A DNA stretch of 60,000 nucleotides from Symsagittifera roscoffensis (GCF_963678635.1 NC_087064.1:59964338-60024337), one strand, 5' to 3'. Shown: positions 45,729-59,304, counted from the first letter of the stretch. The notes: generated by a model not told the origin, from the sequence alone. Made by a program: numbers and translations.

Positions 45729-45867
45729 TCACCTTGAATATCTGGTAGTTTCGACTAGAACATTTAAAACAGTTAAGAATCAAGGACATTTATATACATG
45801 TACATAATTGCCCTGGTTTCCAAAATGTTTAAGTGTTCTAGTCGAAAGTAAAAAAGATTCAAGGTAA
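45729..45867. other. Hairpin 2 (long) in the duplicated unit
   Basis: The outer arms ACCTTGAAT/ATTCAAGGT and TTTCGACTAGAACA/TGTTCTAGTCGAAA pair. The inner part (GAATCAAGGACATTTATATA against ATAATTGCCCTGGTTTC) pairs imperfectly around a small loop near ACATGTAC. The total is about 135 nt with few bulges. It could be a short foldback element or a microRNA-like precursor. The second copy is at about 49286-49424. Confidence 0.6.
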
Positions 45868-48228
45868 TGTTTTTTTGTCTAAGAGAGGAAAAATTTGAAA
45901 ATAGTTGTTGTTTTTTTTACTCAACTTTTTACGTGTAGGTTTCGTTTTCTGGTGTTTTCTACCTTTTAGGAAGTATTGAAAATTGTTCATGCTCAAATTT
46001 TTCGGTCGTGTTCGAAAATTAAAAAGAATTAAAATACGTCCAGTCAAAGCGGCATGAATTTTTCAATGAATTTTTCTGCGTTTTTCTCAAATTATTCTGT
46101 CAATTTCCTTGCTAAGGTGAACTTCAATTCTCCTTTATCATTTTTTATATTTATGTGTCTGACTTTTGTACAATCATTTTTCAGAGTAATTTTTTTTATT
46201 TTGAAGAATTTATCGAATTAAACTACGTAGACAAAAAAACAAATCACTGCAGCGTTTATGCAATAAACTTCACTTTTGCAATAAACTACCAGTATAAAAC
46301 TTATTATGTCATCGAAAAGAACATTACCATGTCGCCGACAAGAATTGCTGCTTTTTTTTACTACATGGGTTGTTATTTACAAAAAAACTCTTTCTTGAAA
46401 AAAAATTGAGGAGTTTAAAAATTTGAGTTTCAAAGAAATCTCAATAAAACAATGCATCATTTAATTAAATTAGTGCAATAAACTATACTTATCAAAAAAC
46501 TGCCTTTCAAAATAAAATTACTAAGCAATTAAAAACCCAATTTTACTCAATTTCTTCTGGTAAAAATTAAAAGGAATAGGCGCTGATTGAATTGCATAAA
46601 ATCTATTCAAATTATCAGTGTTTTCTTATTTCCACAAGACTATTAACCGATACTTTTTTGTTGAAAATTAATGAACTGATGTTTTGCTGAGCAAAAATAG
46701 TTTTTTGATTTAATCGAGCAATCATCACCCACTGCTCTTTTTTATTTCTTGGAGAAGAGTTAATAATTGCAAAAGAAAGTTTTGGTAGTTAAGGGAATTT
46801 ATCAACTGGATACGATTCAAAATATGCAAATCTAAATTTAGGAGGAGTTCAATCAAAATCCTCAACAAAAGAGAAGTTATCATCTTATGGATGATTTACA
46901 CCTAAAATAAAGGGAAACTAAATAAAAATATTCTGTGTGTTCAATAGAACAAATAAAGTAAAAAATGACGCACAGACATTAGTTTGTCGAGACTTCAAGT
47001 TCCAGATAAATGCCGTGTTCAATTGTCAAATGTCATTGAAAACTGATATACACTCAAACCTGTAGAGTGTTTTGGCGATTCAATTACACAACCTTAATTT
47101 TCGTAATTCTTCTTGAAATCGAAGAAGTATAAAATGGATAAAAAAATTACAATAAGTATGAAAAATTCCAAAAGTTCCCAAATGTTCAAATCTAAATTAA
47201 GGAGTTCATTTAAAAACCTCAACAAAAGAAATGTTATTCACCTTTGCAGTTACTTTTGGATGAATTGTATCGAAAATTAAAGAAAGGTAAATAAAAGTCT
47301 TCTGTGTGTTGAATAGAACAAAAACAGTAAAATTACTTACAGGCATTAGTTTGTCGAGACTTCAAAGTTCCAGATACATGTCGTTTTCATTGACAAATTG
47401 ATTGATATCTGATAAGAACTGAACTTTTTTCAATCAATTACAGAACATTTATCTTCATTTTCTCCTTGAAACTGAAGAAATATAGAAGGGGTAAAACAAA
47501 TACAAAAAGTTTGAAAATAACGAAAATGTTTTGAAACAAAGAAAAGTTGGCAAATAAAACGTTTTCAACAAATGCTCATAATTTGTTACTTTGAGCATCT
47601 GATAGTTTTCCTCAGAAGGATATCACTTTCGATACCTAATCCTATTGGAGCATGGGGCATTTAAAAAATATATTTTTCTGTTTAGACCATATCGACAAGA
47701 TACAATATTAAATGTTCATGCTATAGTTTCCATGTAACTGCATTAAGCTGGCCCCTTTTACAGATTCCATTGTAAATTTTGGGGATCCGTTTCAGCAACT
47801 TAAAACCTTCCAGTTAAAAGCGATCAATCAACAATTTTCAGACTAACATTTGGATTATCAGTGATTATGTGAAAACTGGGTCTAGCTCAAACGAGTTGAT
47901 TTCCATTTTTGCAGAAATTTTTTTGCTAAACAAACAAACCAATGGCATTTCTCCCATGGAATGAGAAGTGTTTGCTCTATCAGTGAACGAATGCGTACCA
48001 AACTCATCCAAAAAATTTTCAAAATAAATCCAAGACATGCAAGAAAACATTTATTACTCACAGCCGGCGAGTTGAATTCATTTGATATTTGTGCTGGCTT
48101 TTTGAGGATATATCCCCTTGGCGTTATTAATCATTTTATTGATGAAACAAATTTCCTAATTGGAGAATAGGGAAATCAGCTGAATGTTTTCGTAAGTTAA
48201 GTAATGATCTGGTTTCTCTTTTTGTTTC

Positions 48229-51200
48229 ACTTTTTGTTTAACACGGATTTTTTACGATATAAAGCGATCAGAAGGTACAGACCGAATTTATTTATAGGGG
48301 CGGAGATTCTTAAGTAGGTACCATAGGGGGGGGGATTGTTAAGTAGATCCGAATGATTTTACAGCCGAAATAACTTGTCACCAACACGGACCTACGTTAG
48401 CAGACAACTGACCTTTTTTGAGGGCACAGGAAATTTAAATTATTTAGGCGCTCGCGTCAGAAAGTTGAAAATTTGTAACATCAACGCCACTGCTTACCAG
48501 TCTACCAGTCTATTAGTCTTGTGCATAGCTACGAGCAGTCAAATTTTTAGCAGAACGTTTTTTTGTTGGCTTATTTTGATCACCAGAACAAAAATACTAA
48601 AAAAACGGCGTTTTTTTGAGTAACACAAGTACTGCGTTACTTAAAAAAATTGTGCGGTTTTTGCCGTACAAAATTACCGTTTTTTTAAGTAACGCAAGTA
48701 CATAAAATCATACTCCCTGGGCACTAAGAACATCGCTCAGGCAAGCTCCGCTTGAATGATCAAATAACCCCATGAAAACAATGGCTTCTATTTTTAGCAA
48801 GATTAGTGCTTTTGAAATACTCTCATCCATCATTTGTCAAAATGTTCGTTCATTATATCGGTCAAAAACTAAAAACTGCAACTATTGTGTCATGTACCTG
48901 CAGCTTCCGCGCCAAATCAAAGCCAAATTGAAACTGAGCATAAAAATTAAGGGCAGAAAAATTGTGGCTTAAATTGCAAAAAGTGATCTGATCTTGTGAA
49001 GAAAAAATAGGTTCACAAATGAGCAGGAAAATTTAATTCGAAAACGGTGAAGTCGAACAAACTGCCAAAAATTTTCTTATTCATAAGTTACTCAAACAGA
49101 CTTAGATTGATATATCAATAGTACCAGCTGGCTTTAAAATGTTTTTTTTTATATAAACGTCCAAGCAGAATACATTCTCACAATTAAAAATCATCAGGCA
49201 ATTACAAAGATCTCAATATGCCAGAGAAAACCGAAGAAAAAACAACAACCTTTTTCAAATTTTTTCCTTTTTTAGTAAAAAAAAATCACCTTGAATATCT
49301 GGTAGTTTCGACTAGAACATTTAAAACAGTTAAGAATCAAGGACATTTATATACATGTACATAATTGCCCTGGTTTCCAAAATGTTTAAGTGTTCTAGTC
49401 GAAAGTAAAAAAGATTCAAGGTAATGTTTTTTTGTCTAAGAGAGGAAAAGTTTGAAAATAGTTGTTGTTTTTTTTACTCAACTTTTTACGTGTAGGTTTC
49501 GTTTTCTGGTGTTTTCTACCTTTTAGGAAGTATTGAAAATTGTTCATGCTCAAATTTTTCGGTCGTGTTCGAAAATTAAAAAGAATTAAAATACGTCCAG
49601 TCAAAGCGGCATGAATTTTTCAATGAATTTTTCTGCGTTTTTCTCAAATTATTCTGTCAATTTCCTTGCTAAGGTGAACTTCAATTCTCCTTTATCATTT
49701 TTTATATTTATGTGTCTGACTTTTGTACAATCATTTTTCAGAGTAATTTTTTTTATTTTGAAGAATTTATCGAATTAAACTACGTAGACAAAAAAACAAA
49801 TCACTGCAGCGTTTATGCAATAAACTTCACTTTTGCAATAAACTACCAGTATAAAACTTATTATGTCATCGAAAAGAACATTACCATGTCGCCGACAAGA
49901 ATTGCTGCTTTTTTTTACTACATGGGTTGTTATTTACAAAAAAACTCTTTCTTGAAAAAAAATTGAGGAGTTTAAAAATTTGAGTTTCAAAGAAATCTCA
50001 ATAAAACAATGCATCATTTAATTAAATTAGTGCAATAAACTATACTTATCAAAAAACTGCCTTTCAAAATAAAATTACTAAGCAATTAAAAACCCAATTT
50101 TACTCAATTTTTTCTGGTAAAAATTAAAAGGAATAGGCGCTGATTGAATTGCATAAAATCTATTCAAATTATCAGTGTTTTCTTATTTCCACAAGACTAT
50201 TAACCGATACTTTTTTGTTGAAAATTAATGAACTGATGTTTTGCTGAGCAAAAATAGTTTTTTGATTTAATCGAGCAATCATCACCCACTGCTCTTTTTT
50301 ATTTCTTGGAGAAGAGTTAATAATTGCAAAAGAAAGTTTTGGTAGTTAAGGGAATTTATCAACTGGATACGATTCAAAATATGCAAATCTAAATTTAGGA
50401 GGAGTTCAATCAAAATCCTCAACAAAAGAGAAGTTATCATTTTATGGATGATTTACACCTAAAATAAAGGGAAACTAAATAAAAATATTCTGTGTGTTCA
50501 ATAGAACAAATAAAGTAAAAAATGACGCACAGACATTAGTTTGTCGAGACTTCAAGTTCCAGATAAATGCCGTGTTCAATTGTCAAATGTCATTGAAAAC
50601 TGATATACACTCAAACCTGTAGAGTGTTTTGGCGATTCAATTACACAACCTTAATTTTCGTATTTCTTCTTGAAATCGAAGAAGTATAAAATGGATAAAA
50701 AAATTACAATAAGTATGAAAAATTCCAAAAGTTCCCAAATGTTCAAATCTAAATTAAGGAGTTCATTTAAAAACCTCAACAAAAGAAATGTTATTCACCT
50801 TTGCAGTTACTTTTGGATGAATTGTATCGAAAATTAAAGAAAGGTAAATAAAAGTCTTCTGTGTGTTGAATAGAACAAAAACAGTAAAATTACTTACAGG
50901 CATTAGTTTGTCGAGACTTCAAAGTTCCAGATACATGTCGTTTTCATTGACAAATTGATTGATATCTGATAAGAACTGAACTTTTTTCAATCAATTACAG
51001 AACATTTATCTTCATTTTCTCCTTGAAACTGAAGAAATATAGAAGGGGTAAAACAAATACAAAAAGTTTGAAAATAACGAAAATGTTTTGAAACAAAGAA
51101 AAGTTGGCAAATAAAACGTTTTCAACAAATGCTCATAATTTGTTACTTTGAGCATCTGATAGTTTTCCTCAGAAGGATATCACTTTCGATACCTAATCCT

Positions 51201-51775
51201 ATTGGAGCATGGGGCATTTAAAAAATATATTTTTCTGTTTAGACCATATCGACAAGATACAATATTAAATGTTCATGCTATAGTTTCCATGTAACTGCAT
51301 TAAGCTGGCCCCTTTTACAGATTCCATTGTAAATTTTGGGGATCCGTTTCAGCAACTTAAAACCTTCCAGTTAAAAGCGATCAATCAACAATTTTCAGAC
51401 TAACATTTGGATTATCAGTGATTATGTGAAAACTGGGTCTAGCTCAAACGAGTTGATTTCCATTTTTGCAGAAATTTTTTTGCTAAACAAACAAACCAAT
51501 GGCATTTCTCCCATGGAATGAGAAGTGTTTGCTCTATCAGTGAACGAATGCGTACCAAACTCATCCAAAAAATTTTCAAAATAAATCCAAGACATGCAAG
51601 AAAACATTTATTACTCACAGCCGGCGAGTTGAATTCATTTGATATTTGTGCTGGCTTTTTGAGGATATATCCCCTTGGCGTTATTAATCATTTTATTGAT
51701 GAAACAAATTTCCTAATTGGAGAATAGGGAAATCAGTAGAATGTTTTCGTAAGTTAAGTAATGATCTGGTTTCTC
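48229..51775 (+). repeat. 3.56-kb tandem duplication, unit 2
   Basis: Near-identical to 44673-48218. Differences are a handful of substitutions and small indels, for instance a G run of 9 instead of 11 near 48326, and AGTAGAATG instead of AGCTGAATG near the right end. An 11-bp spacer at 48218-48228 joins the units. Confidence 0.9.
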
Positions 51776-52689
51776 ATCTGAGTCTGATTTTGCTTAATGT
51801 TCTGCTCTTTTTTTGAAATTATCAAGCAACCTCCCTTAGAAAACTGGCTGATCCTCAGGTAAAAGTAAGAATATCTGCTGTGCAGTCTTCTCTACAGAAA
51901 AATAAATTCCGTTAAAATCAAAAACTTGTGCACTAAGAGCTAGACGTCCTCGAACTTAATCATTCATGGCTACAACTACATCAACAAAACTCAGATAAAA
52001 TACCGGTTCATTATACATCGTTTTAATCCTCCTTTTGCATTTTGTACTTTCTCTCTTAAGTATGAAATGTTGCGGCGCCACAATTTGTAAAAAAAAAAAC
52101 TAAGACGAAAGTTTAAATAAACTTTCTTATAAGCATTAGAAACAAGCTCAAAGGTAAAAGAATCTATGGTTAAAATCGATAGAACGACAAAGACAAATAG
52201 AAGAGATAGTTTTCCTTCAATCTGAAAATCTCCTCAACTCTGTTTCATAAAATTTTCAACTTTGGAAAATTTTTCTCAACTCCCAAATTTGAATTTTGGC
52301 TCAACATATTTCATGAACGATTTGTTATACGAAATGAATAACAATCAATTATTTTCAACATCTTCAATTTCCAATTTCCAAGAGAATTTCCAATTGAACA
52401 ATTTTTATGACAATTCCTTTTAGAAACAAATTACATGAATATGTTGCGTACTTCGCGTTTTAAAACAGTAGCAAACATGCCAAAGTACAATTGGATCAGG
52501 CAAGCTTTTGTTTGTATCAGTAGCTAAATCTATCAGTAGGTGTTAGGGACTTCAGCAGACCGGTTTTTTAGCAGAGACAGAACAATTATAAAGTGTGATA
52601 GCTAACTTCAAACGTAGCATTGGCCTTTGGCGACCACTTGCTCCGCTGCGCTTCAATTCAACACGAGTGTTATTGTGCGCTTAAATCGT
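51776..52689. other. No gene seen
   Basis: AT-rich intergenic DNA. A TTTAGCAGA motif recurs several times between 52566 and 52805, partly belonging to the inverted-repeat element that follows. Confidence 0.35.
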
Positions 52690-52965
52690 TGTTTTGCCGC
52701 TAATTTGGACTGTTATGTTTTTGAAGTTGATAGTTTTGTTGACAAATCGTGATCGTTTAGCAGACCAATCGTTTAGCATAAAAAGTGAAAATTGAGTCTT
52801 TTAGCAGACCAACGTGATAAAGTGATGGATTATTGATTGAAATACTCAAAAAGACGTTCATTCTGGGGCCAAGCTTCCCCAATTAAGTCAAATATCTCAC
52901 GATTTGTCAACAAAACCATCAACTTCAAAAACACAACAGTCTAAATTAGCGGCAAAAACAACCCC
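52690..52965. mobile_element. Inverted-repeat element with about 68-bp arms
   Basis: The left arm (GTTGTTTTGCCGCTAATTTG, running through TTTTGTTGACAAATCGTGA, about 52690-52753) is the complement of the right arm (TCACGATTTGTCAACAAAAC, running through AATTAGCGGCAAAAACAAC, about 52897-52963). The loop is about 145 bp and contains GTTTAGCA motifs. MITE-like, with no ORF. Confidence 0.7.
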
Positions 52966-54546
52966 TTATTGTGGGGGGCTATTCTCATGCGCGAAGGACT
53001 GAATGGGCGGAAAAAAACTCGTGAAGAAAGGACCGAAAACAAAATTAGCCGAAAGTCAATTTTTAAAAAGAAGCAATTGCCATTCAATTAAAATGAATTA
53101 AGTGAAGCAATTTTTTTCTTCTTTCATAACGAAACCCTTAAAAAATAAAATTTTTTCCTATTCGGCGGCGGTCAGTGACAATTTGAGAAATTTCATCATA
53201 CTTGTTCGACATAGTGCGGCAATCAAAAATTAATTGGCAAATTTTTACAATCTTTAGTGACACTTAAAGATTTTCAGTGAGAAAATTTGCAACTTGGACG
53301 TTTTGGCGCCGAAAAAATTGTTTAATTTGCAGTTGCAGACCCTTTGGCGCCAAAATTGGAGTGATTTTTTTTTATAATTAGCGTCAGTAATTTCCCCTTC
53401 TTTAGAAAATGCATTTAAATTAATCTGAAATTTTCCCGCCTTTTTCGACACTGTTGTATTTTGGCACTGTTGAACCCCCCCTTCCCCAATACAATGCACC
53501 TTCAAGTTACATTAATCGGGTATACTTGCCTGGCACATGAATTTGATCCAAAGGTTTCATGCATTTGCAAAAGAAGCCAATCTTGACATCTCAAAAGGTT
53601 TTCAAAAGGTGGCACACATTTGGCATTTCAAAAACTCTCCGTCGCTCTTAGGTATACAATGCAAATTTTAGTCGATGGACATTCAGTACCACTGATTTGT
53701 TTTTTTTTCTGCAAAAAGACAGCAACAGTAATTGACACCAATTCTTCGCCATTTCAAAGAGAATTCATTTCTTTAACCGCAGGAGACGCAGGATTTAGGG
53801 GTTGGGCAACAAAACAAATCGGATAACAATTTTCGTTAAATGCTAAATATCATTTTATCGTACCAAAAAAAAGACATGACAAAAATGTTTGCCACCTGGG
53901 TTTTATTTTGCTGTCAGAATCTGTTTTATGACGTTACAGAGATCAACTCAAAATTATGTAGACTGGCACGGCAATCCTCAACCAATGATGAGAGCCACTT
54001 TTTGAAATAGCTACCTCGAACCAATTCGAAAACGCGAATGAAGGAAACTAAGACCCAAAAACTCAAGTGGAGGGATGGCACAAGAAGTTCAGCTGGGCAT
54101 GGTATGCGCTGAAACAGCAGCCGCTGAATTTATCAGAAAAGAGCAAAACTATGGGGAGAATCGGCCACGAGTAATAAAGCAGGCAGTAAGCTGTTAATAT
54201 AGCCGAAATACAAGAAGGCTCCTAGCATTTGACGTTTTTTCTTTGATCAGAGCCTACTTAACTCATATTTTGTTCCGAAAACGTTCCCAGCTGTCTATAG
54301 TTCTCTGTCTTTATAAGTTAGCAGTAGTCGCTGGTTCGCAGTTGTCATTTGTTCCCACATGTCGCAGAGCCGTACGAAAATAAACCACACGACGTACATA
54401 AGTGTCTTCACTTCGTTCATTGACACAAGCTAATGGAAAATTAACCAAACAAACCCAAGAAAATGAGAAAAAACTGATATGCGGTCGTATGATGAAGCAT
54501 TTCTTTGTATTTTTGTCTACAGTTATTTTTCTAAATGGTCACCCTC
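52966..54546. other. No gene established
   Basis: Two TTTGGCGCC boxes (53300 and 53344) lie in an AT-rich background. A plus-strand frame at 53620-53826 has no domain. The stretch from about 53960 to 54430 is richer in G+C and ends with a TTTATAAG box (54311) and AAAATAAACC (54377), an arrangement that would fit a solo LTR, but no partner copy is present in the window. Confidence 0.3.
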
Positions 54547-54790
54547 AGGGGCGAATTTAGGGGAGGGGACGCCTCCTTCCCTCGGGGACTCGACCCTGTC
54601 ACCAACCAAAGGGTCCCCCTTTGGTATTATTTTATGACATCTATTCTCGGGCGACCAACCCTAATGATTTACTAAAGGCGCTGTTTATTTTTGGCCAGTT
54701 TTTTCTTTTGGCCTGAAAACAAGGTCCATAAAATTTCAAAAAGTTTTGAAATTTCACCCACCTCGAAAAAATCCTAGATCCGTCCTGGTC
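54547..54790. mobile_element. Small terminal-inverted-repeat element (GGGGCG...GATCCGTCC family)
   Basis: Left end CAGGGGCGAATTTAGGGG; right end CCTAGATCCGTCCTGG, its approximate complement. Inside is a perfect-armed palindrome, CCAAAGGGTCCCCCTTTGG. The right end resembles that of 4310-4470. Non-coding. Confidence 0.55.
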
Positions 54791-56149
54791 ATCTTTCTGA
54801 CCAACAATTACCAGCTATACAATGGTCAAGGAAAAAACTTTTACTTTTCGCAAGCTTCTAAGATATCACGTGGCCGTTGAATAGTTTTTTAATGACCTAA
54901 TAAACTTAAGTTACCAATCAAAAAAAGAGAAAAAAACATAGCCAACAGACAGTTGGAAAAGATTCAGTTCAGTGACTTACTTTTTTCTGCAAAGTAACTT
55001 TGATTTCCAAAGAAAAAAAAACACGAGACTTTGAAGCTCATTGGTTTCCGATAAATTTAACTCAATTTGAAAAAAAAATCATAAGCACTTTTTATTTCGC
55101 TGAGACAACTGAAAAATAAAACCCATTTTCAAAACTGGTATTCAATTACGTTTTTCGTTATTTTCAACTTTTTGCTGTTCAATATTGGAGTTTGCGCCTT
55201 TTAACAAAGAAAAAGAAGTCAGCTTAAAAGAACCGACGAGAAATTAAAATTGAGCGTGAACGAATTTGTGACTTTTTAGACTTTTCCTGTATAAAAAAAA
55301 CAAAAAAAGACCTATATAAGAGTTTTCCCAACGTTCATGACTCTTAAAAACTGTTTGTATACGTCCCAAGGTTTCAGAAAATTTTTTCATTAACAAAAAA
55401 ACCGCTTCACAATTTCAAATTATGAACCTAGAGAGCTTGATAATAACAATGCTTCCAATTAGAGAATGCGAGAACTGATTTTATTATCTCATGGGCTTTT
55501 CTACAACAAAAAACAGGCCCGGTGTATAAAAGTCAGTAGTGACGAAATTATATAACACATCGCAAAAACAACGTTCTCTGCGTAGATTAAAAGTAGAGAA
55601 TCAATTAAGAGCAAATTTTTTTTTCCACAGCCACCGGATATTTTCTACAGAGATTCGAAGCGGTGCACAAAAACATAAAGCATAAGTAAAAATAAACTTT
55701 ATTTGTTGAAAAAAACTAGGTGAACCAAAAATTTTGTAAGTCTGGATGAAAAAACTAGAGGCCCAGCTAAAGCTGTATGTACGTGTTTGTTATTGAATGA
55801 GTTTGCTATACTGATGCGGCATGAAAAATATTATTTCAAAAATTGGAATTTGCTCAAAACCTTAGTTGTTTTTCTACTAAAAATAAATGAGAAGAGTAAA
55901 AACAAAATTCAGATAATCATTTTTCTCAAGGAGATAACATTTCTCTTAGAAAAAACTGCGGCGTCACCACTACAACAGCAAGCAACAATTATCGCAACTG
56001 GTTCTTCTAATTGAACTTTTCATCTCAGATGTGATTGTGTAAATTATAAGAAAGTTCAAAAAGTTTAAAACAACGTTCAAAGATTCTAAAAAACTGTCAA
56101 CAGACTTTTTAAAATTAGATGGTTCTATCTGCAAAAAGCAGGTTGTGAT
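54791..56149. other. No gene seen
   Basis: AT-rich intergenic DNA. The frame at 55787-56014 has no domain and a biased composition. Confidence 0.35.
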
Positions 56150-57200
56150 CGCTTAAGCAGAGAAGATTCCCATAACTGGGTTGCTCGATTGAACACAACC
56201 TGAGAATTGGCACGGTGTTTTCGCGTAAAGTCAAAAAAGTTTCCAAAAAACTGTCGGAGCTTCAAAATTGGTTTGAAGGCCATACCTTTTGCTTTAAAAC
56301 GCTGTGCACAAAAAATTTTATAGGTAGGCTTTCAACGACCTGTTGTTTCGATTAATCCTATGATACCAGAATTGGCAGTTTAATTAGCAATAAAAGTCCA
56401 AAAAAGTATCAACAAATCAAAAATTTGACATTTCCGTAGTTTTTCGTGAGAAAAAATGGAGCTTAGCTGCTTACACTAAAAAATCACGTATCATGTAACT
56501 TCGATTGAAGGCAACCTGTAATATTTCGATTGATTTGTGAGGTTACTTCTCGAGCAAAATCAAAAAAATTTAGAAAAAACAACGGCCAAATAATCAATTG
56601 TTTTCTTTTATTTTTCCGTCAGAAAAAAATTAGTGTCAGAAAAAAACTTGGCGAAATTTCATGAGCAAATCAGCTCTGATCCGAACCCAAAATATCAGAT
56701 ATGGCAGGGTAGTTTTTGAGAATATACAAAAAAATTCACGAAACGGTCAAAAATAAAAAAACTTTGATTATTCCAATGGCCATAATTCTATCTACAAAAA
56801 ATATGTGAGCGTAGTCGCTTCTAAGGGAATTTTTTTCAAAAATATTCTATTTATCAAAACCAAAGACTCAGATTTGAGAGGGATAGTTTTTGAGAAAACG
56901 AAAAAAATCAACATATGAGTTAATTATTCTCCCGCAGACTTTTCCGAAGCCTGTAGACAAAGGTGTCGAGTGAAAAGAGACTCTAGGGGAGTATGCAGGC
57001 ACACAATGGTGTATGTGGTCTTTCACTTGATACCACTTTTTAAAAATCGGTGAAAGTTTTTGAGAAAAACTAAAATTTTTCCAATTACTTTGGAAATATT
57101 TTTCTCAATTACAAAAAAAAAAAATAAGTTTCAACAAACCGATTGGTACACATACAACCAACTTGGAGAATGTTATTTTTTTTTTCGAAATTAGGTTGTT
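56150..57200. repeat. Degenerate tandem-like repeats of about 170 bp
   Basis: The phrase AGTTTTTGAGAA with a following A-rich stretch occurs at about 56711, 56885 and 57054 (spacing about 170 bp), each preceded by a CAAA...CAGAT-like stretch. Earlier, weaker echoes start near 56225. This suggests an old tandem repeat. Confidence 0.4.
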
Positions 57201-57461
57201 AAGCCGATAAAAAATAGGTCGAATCAATTTGGAACGAGAAATTTTTTCAGCGAAACAAAAAAAAAACAAAGAAGGAATTCGAAGTCAAATTAAATAAAAT
57301 TACAAATTGTAGGAGTAAATCAAACACTAAAAGTAACCTTGAAAACAACGTGCTCAGCAAAAGATTCCAAAACAGAACCATAAACTGAGAGCAGATAAGA
57401 GACAAATAATTTGCCGACGAATTCATTTGAAACTGTATGTTTTCCAAGAAAAAAAACAGGT

Positions 57462-57540
57462 CCCAGTCAGATTCGAACCCAGGACCTTTGCCGTCCCAGG
57501 CATATACGTTGCTTCCAGGGGAAAATAGTCGGGAGCGCAG
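57462..57540 (-). other. tRNA-like fragment, possibly SINE-derived
   Basis: On the minus strand, GGTCCTGGGTTCGAATCTGA contains a B-box-like GGTTCGAATC, preceded by a small TGCC...GGCA stem. The T-stem and anticodon loop do not fold as a functional tRNA, so this is a relic or a tRNA-derived SINE piece. Confidence 0.35.
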
Positions 57541-57619
57541 AGAAGTTTGACTTCATCATGATTCAAGATACAAATTATTCAAGTGATTCTGTTAAACAAG
57601 TTGTTAACCCGAAAAAGTC

Positions 57620-57655
57620 ATTAACCCAAGGATTAACACAAGGATTAACCCAATG
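57620..57655. repeat. 12-bp repeat, three units
   Basis: ATTAACCCAAGG-type units follow one another three times with one base change. Locally this produces a GLTQ repeat in one frame. Confidence 0.8.
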
Positions 57656-59304
57656 AGCATTGAATATATACTCTAACACAGAAGCGAAGCAAAGCTTCAC
57701 ATCACTTACGATACATCACTTACGATACGCAGCATTGCAAGCTAGTAATTAAAAAATGAGACGGAAATCACAAAATCGAAAAAAAACTTTCTTGGGCAAG
57801 GAAAAATTGCTCAAAAAAGTCGAAAAGCAAAACCATCAAAATCGATTAACGCGTTAGTGGTTTTTTTTGTGGAGAAGAAACGGAATAAAATTCTTTAAGA
57901 ACTTTAAATTCAATGTTTCAGGAAGCTTGTCTGCGTCTCAATCGAAACTCTGATGGTAATGGATTCGATTATTTCATTGATTTCGTTGCTAAGATTATTT
58001 TCGTTTTATTTGATTGAATCTTTTTCTTGCCATTGAAGATATTTGGGATATGGGCAGCATAGTTTTGCGAGAGCGAGTGTCTTCTTAAGAGTCGATGAAT
58101 CTTAAACAGATCGCGATGATTTTTTTCAGGAAAAATTTTGAAATTTGCTCAGGCTAAAATTTACTTTTTTCGATTTCTTTTCGAAAGTTTGTCTTTCGAT
58201 TTCTTTTCAAACTTCATTTGAGTTCACTGTGCAAAATTTTTATATAAACTTTTCTATTTTGAGAATCCTGTTCACATGACACGTAGATCAAACTCTTTTC
58301 CTTAAAAATGTATTGACTTGAAACTATTCAATCGGATACGTGATTTTTCTAATTCCGGATTCTTTCGACAATCTAACTCAATCAGATATTCAATCAGTGG
58401 TTCCCAATGTACCTGATTTATTATACCCTTTAAGCAATGAAGTCATCGCTAAATAAGTATTTTCTGTAAGCTGCTAATGTTTTTGCTTCCACCTAGCGTT
58501 GATTTTAGGACGTTTTATAGTATGTTAAATAATTGGATATTCAAATGGTCTCTGACTAATTGAAAACCGTATGTGGACTTGATCACTGGTTTCAATAGCT
58601 TGAGCTTAGATAGGTTCCCAACGTCCCAATAGCCTCCATCCAATTCTATTGGCGTCAGGGAGGCTTCAGAGACGAGGCATATTTAGTAGAAGCAATAGCC
58701 GCTAAGTTGTTAAATTGAGTCAAATTTACATTTGAACCGAACAAGAGAGGCTACGACTAGCGAGTTTTTGAAGATTATACAAACAAACTCTCATTTTCTC
58801 AAACAAATTTGCAGCTAATTATGTCAAGTTTATACACTCAAACGGCTAACCTTAAGGTGCATATTGTCAGGAAATTATTTTTCATACCACTTAACTCGTA
58901 AGGTTGTTTGAGCGAACTCTTCTTGAAATAAAACAATACAGATGTTGAATATTTATTTTATTTTTCGCTAATTAAGTTTTTCGCCGATTTTATCTTGTTT
59001 TTGTTCATTTCACTCCCATTCTTCTATAATTATTAAGTTTGTTCGAATGTTTTTAAATTTAGGGCAGCACCCTGCAATCCACCTGGATTCGTTCGCTTTC
59101 CTCTCCGCGTTATTAAAAATCTTGTTCAATTATATTTGGTTATTATGAATTTATGAAAACGAGAAGTTAATTATTCGTCTACCTCATTTGGCAAATTAGT
59201 TTGAAGTAAATAAAAGAAACTTTAAGTCAACCGCGTATACAATTTTCGAAACTTTTCATAAGAAAAACTTGGGTTTTTCGAAGCTTTTCATTGGAGCCCG
59301 AATT
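57656..59304. other. No gene seen
   Basis: AT-rich intergenic DNA; no domain-bearing frame, no convincing repeat. Confidence 0.35.

Larger units (their letters stand above)
44673..48218 (+). repeat. 3.56-kb tandem duplication, unit 1
   Basis: From ACTTTTTGTTTAACACGGAT to GTAATGATCTGGTTTCTC. It is repeated almost base for base at 48229-51775 (offset 3556-3557). Its open frames (for example 47961-48170 and 46155-46409) are short, have no domain and are not flanked by convincing gene signals. I regard the unit as non-coding unless transcripts show otherwise. Confidence 0.9.

Noticed and set aside
47961-48170. 69-codon frame in the duplicated unit (also at 51518)
   Set aside because: Identical only because of the recent duplication; no domain, no splice context, overlapping frame on the other strand.
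57462-57540. Functional tRNA gene
   Set aside because: The anticodon and T stems do not pair correctly and no U33 is found in the candidate anticodon loop.
57411-57656. 81-codon frame with GLTQ repeats
   Set aside because: Produced by the tRNA-like fragment and a 12-bp repeat.
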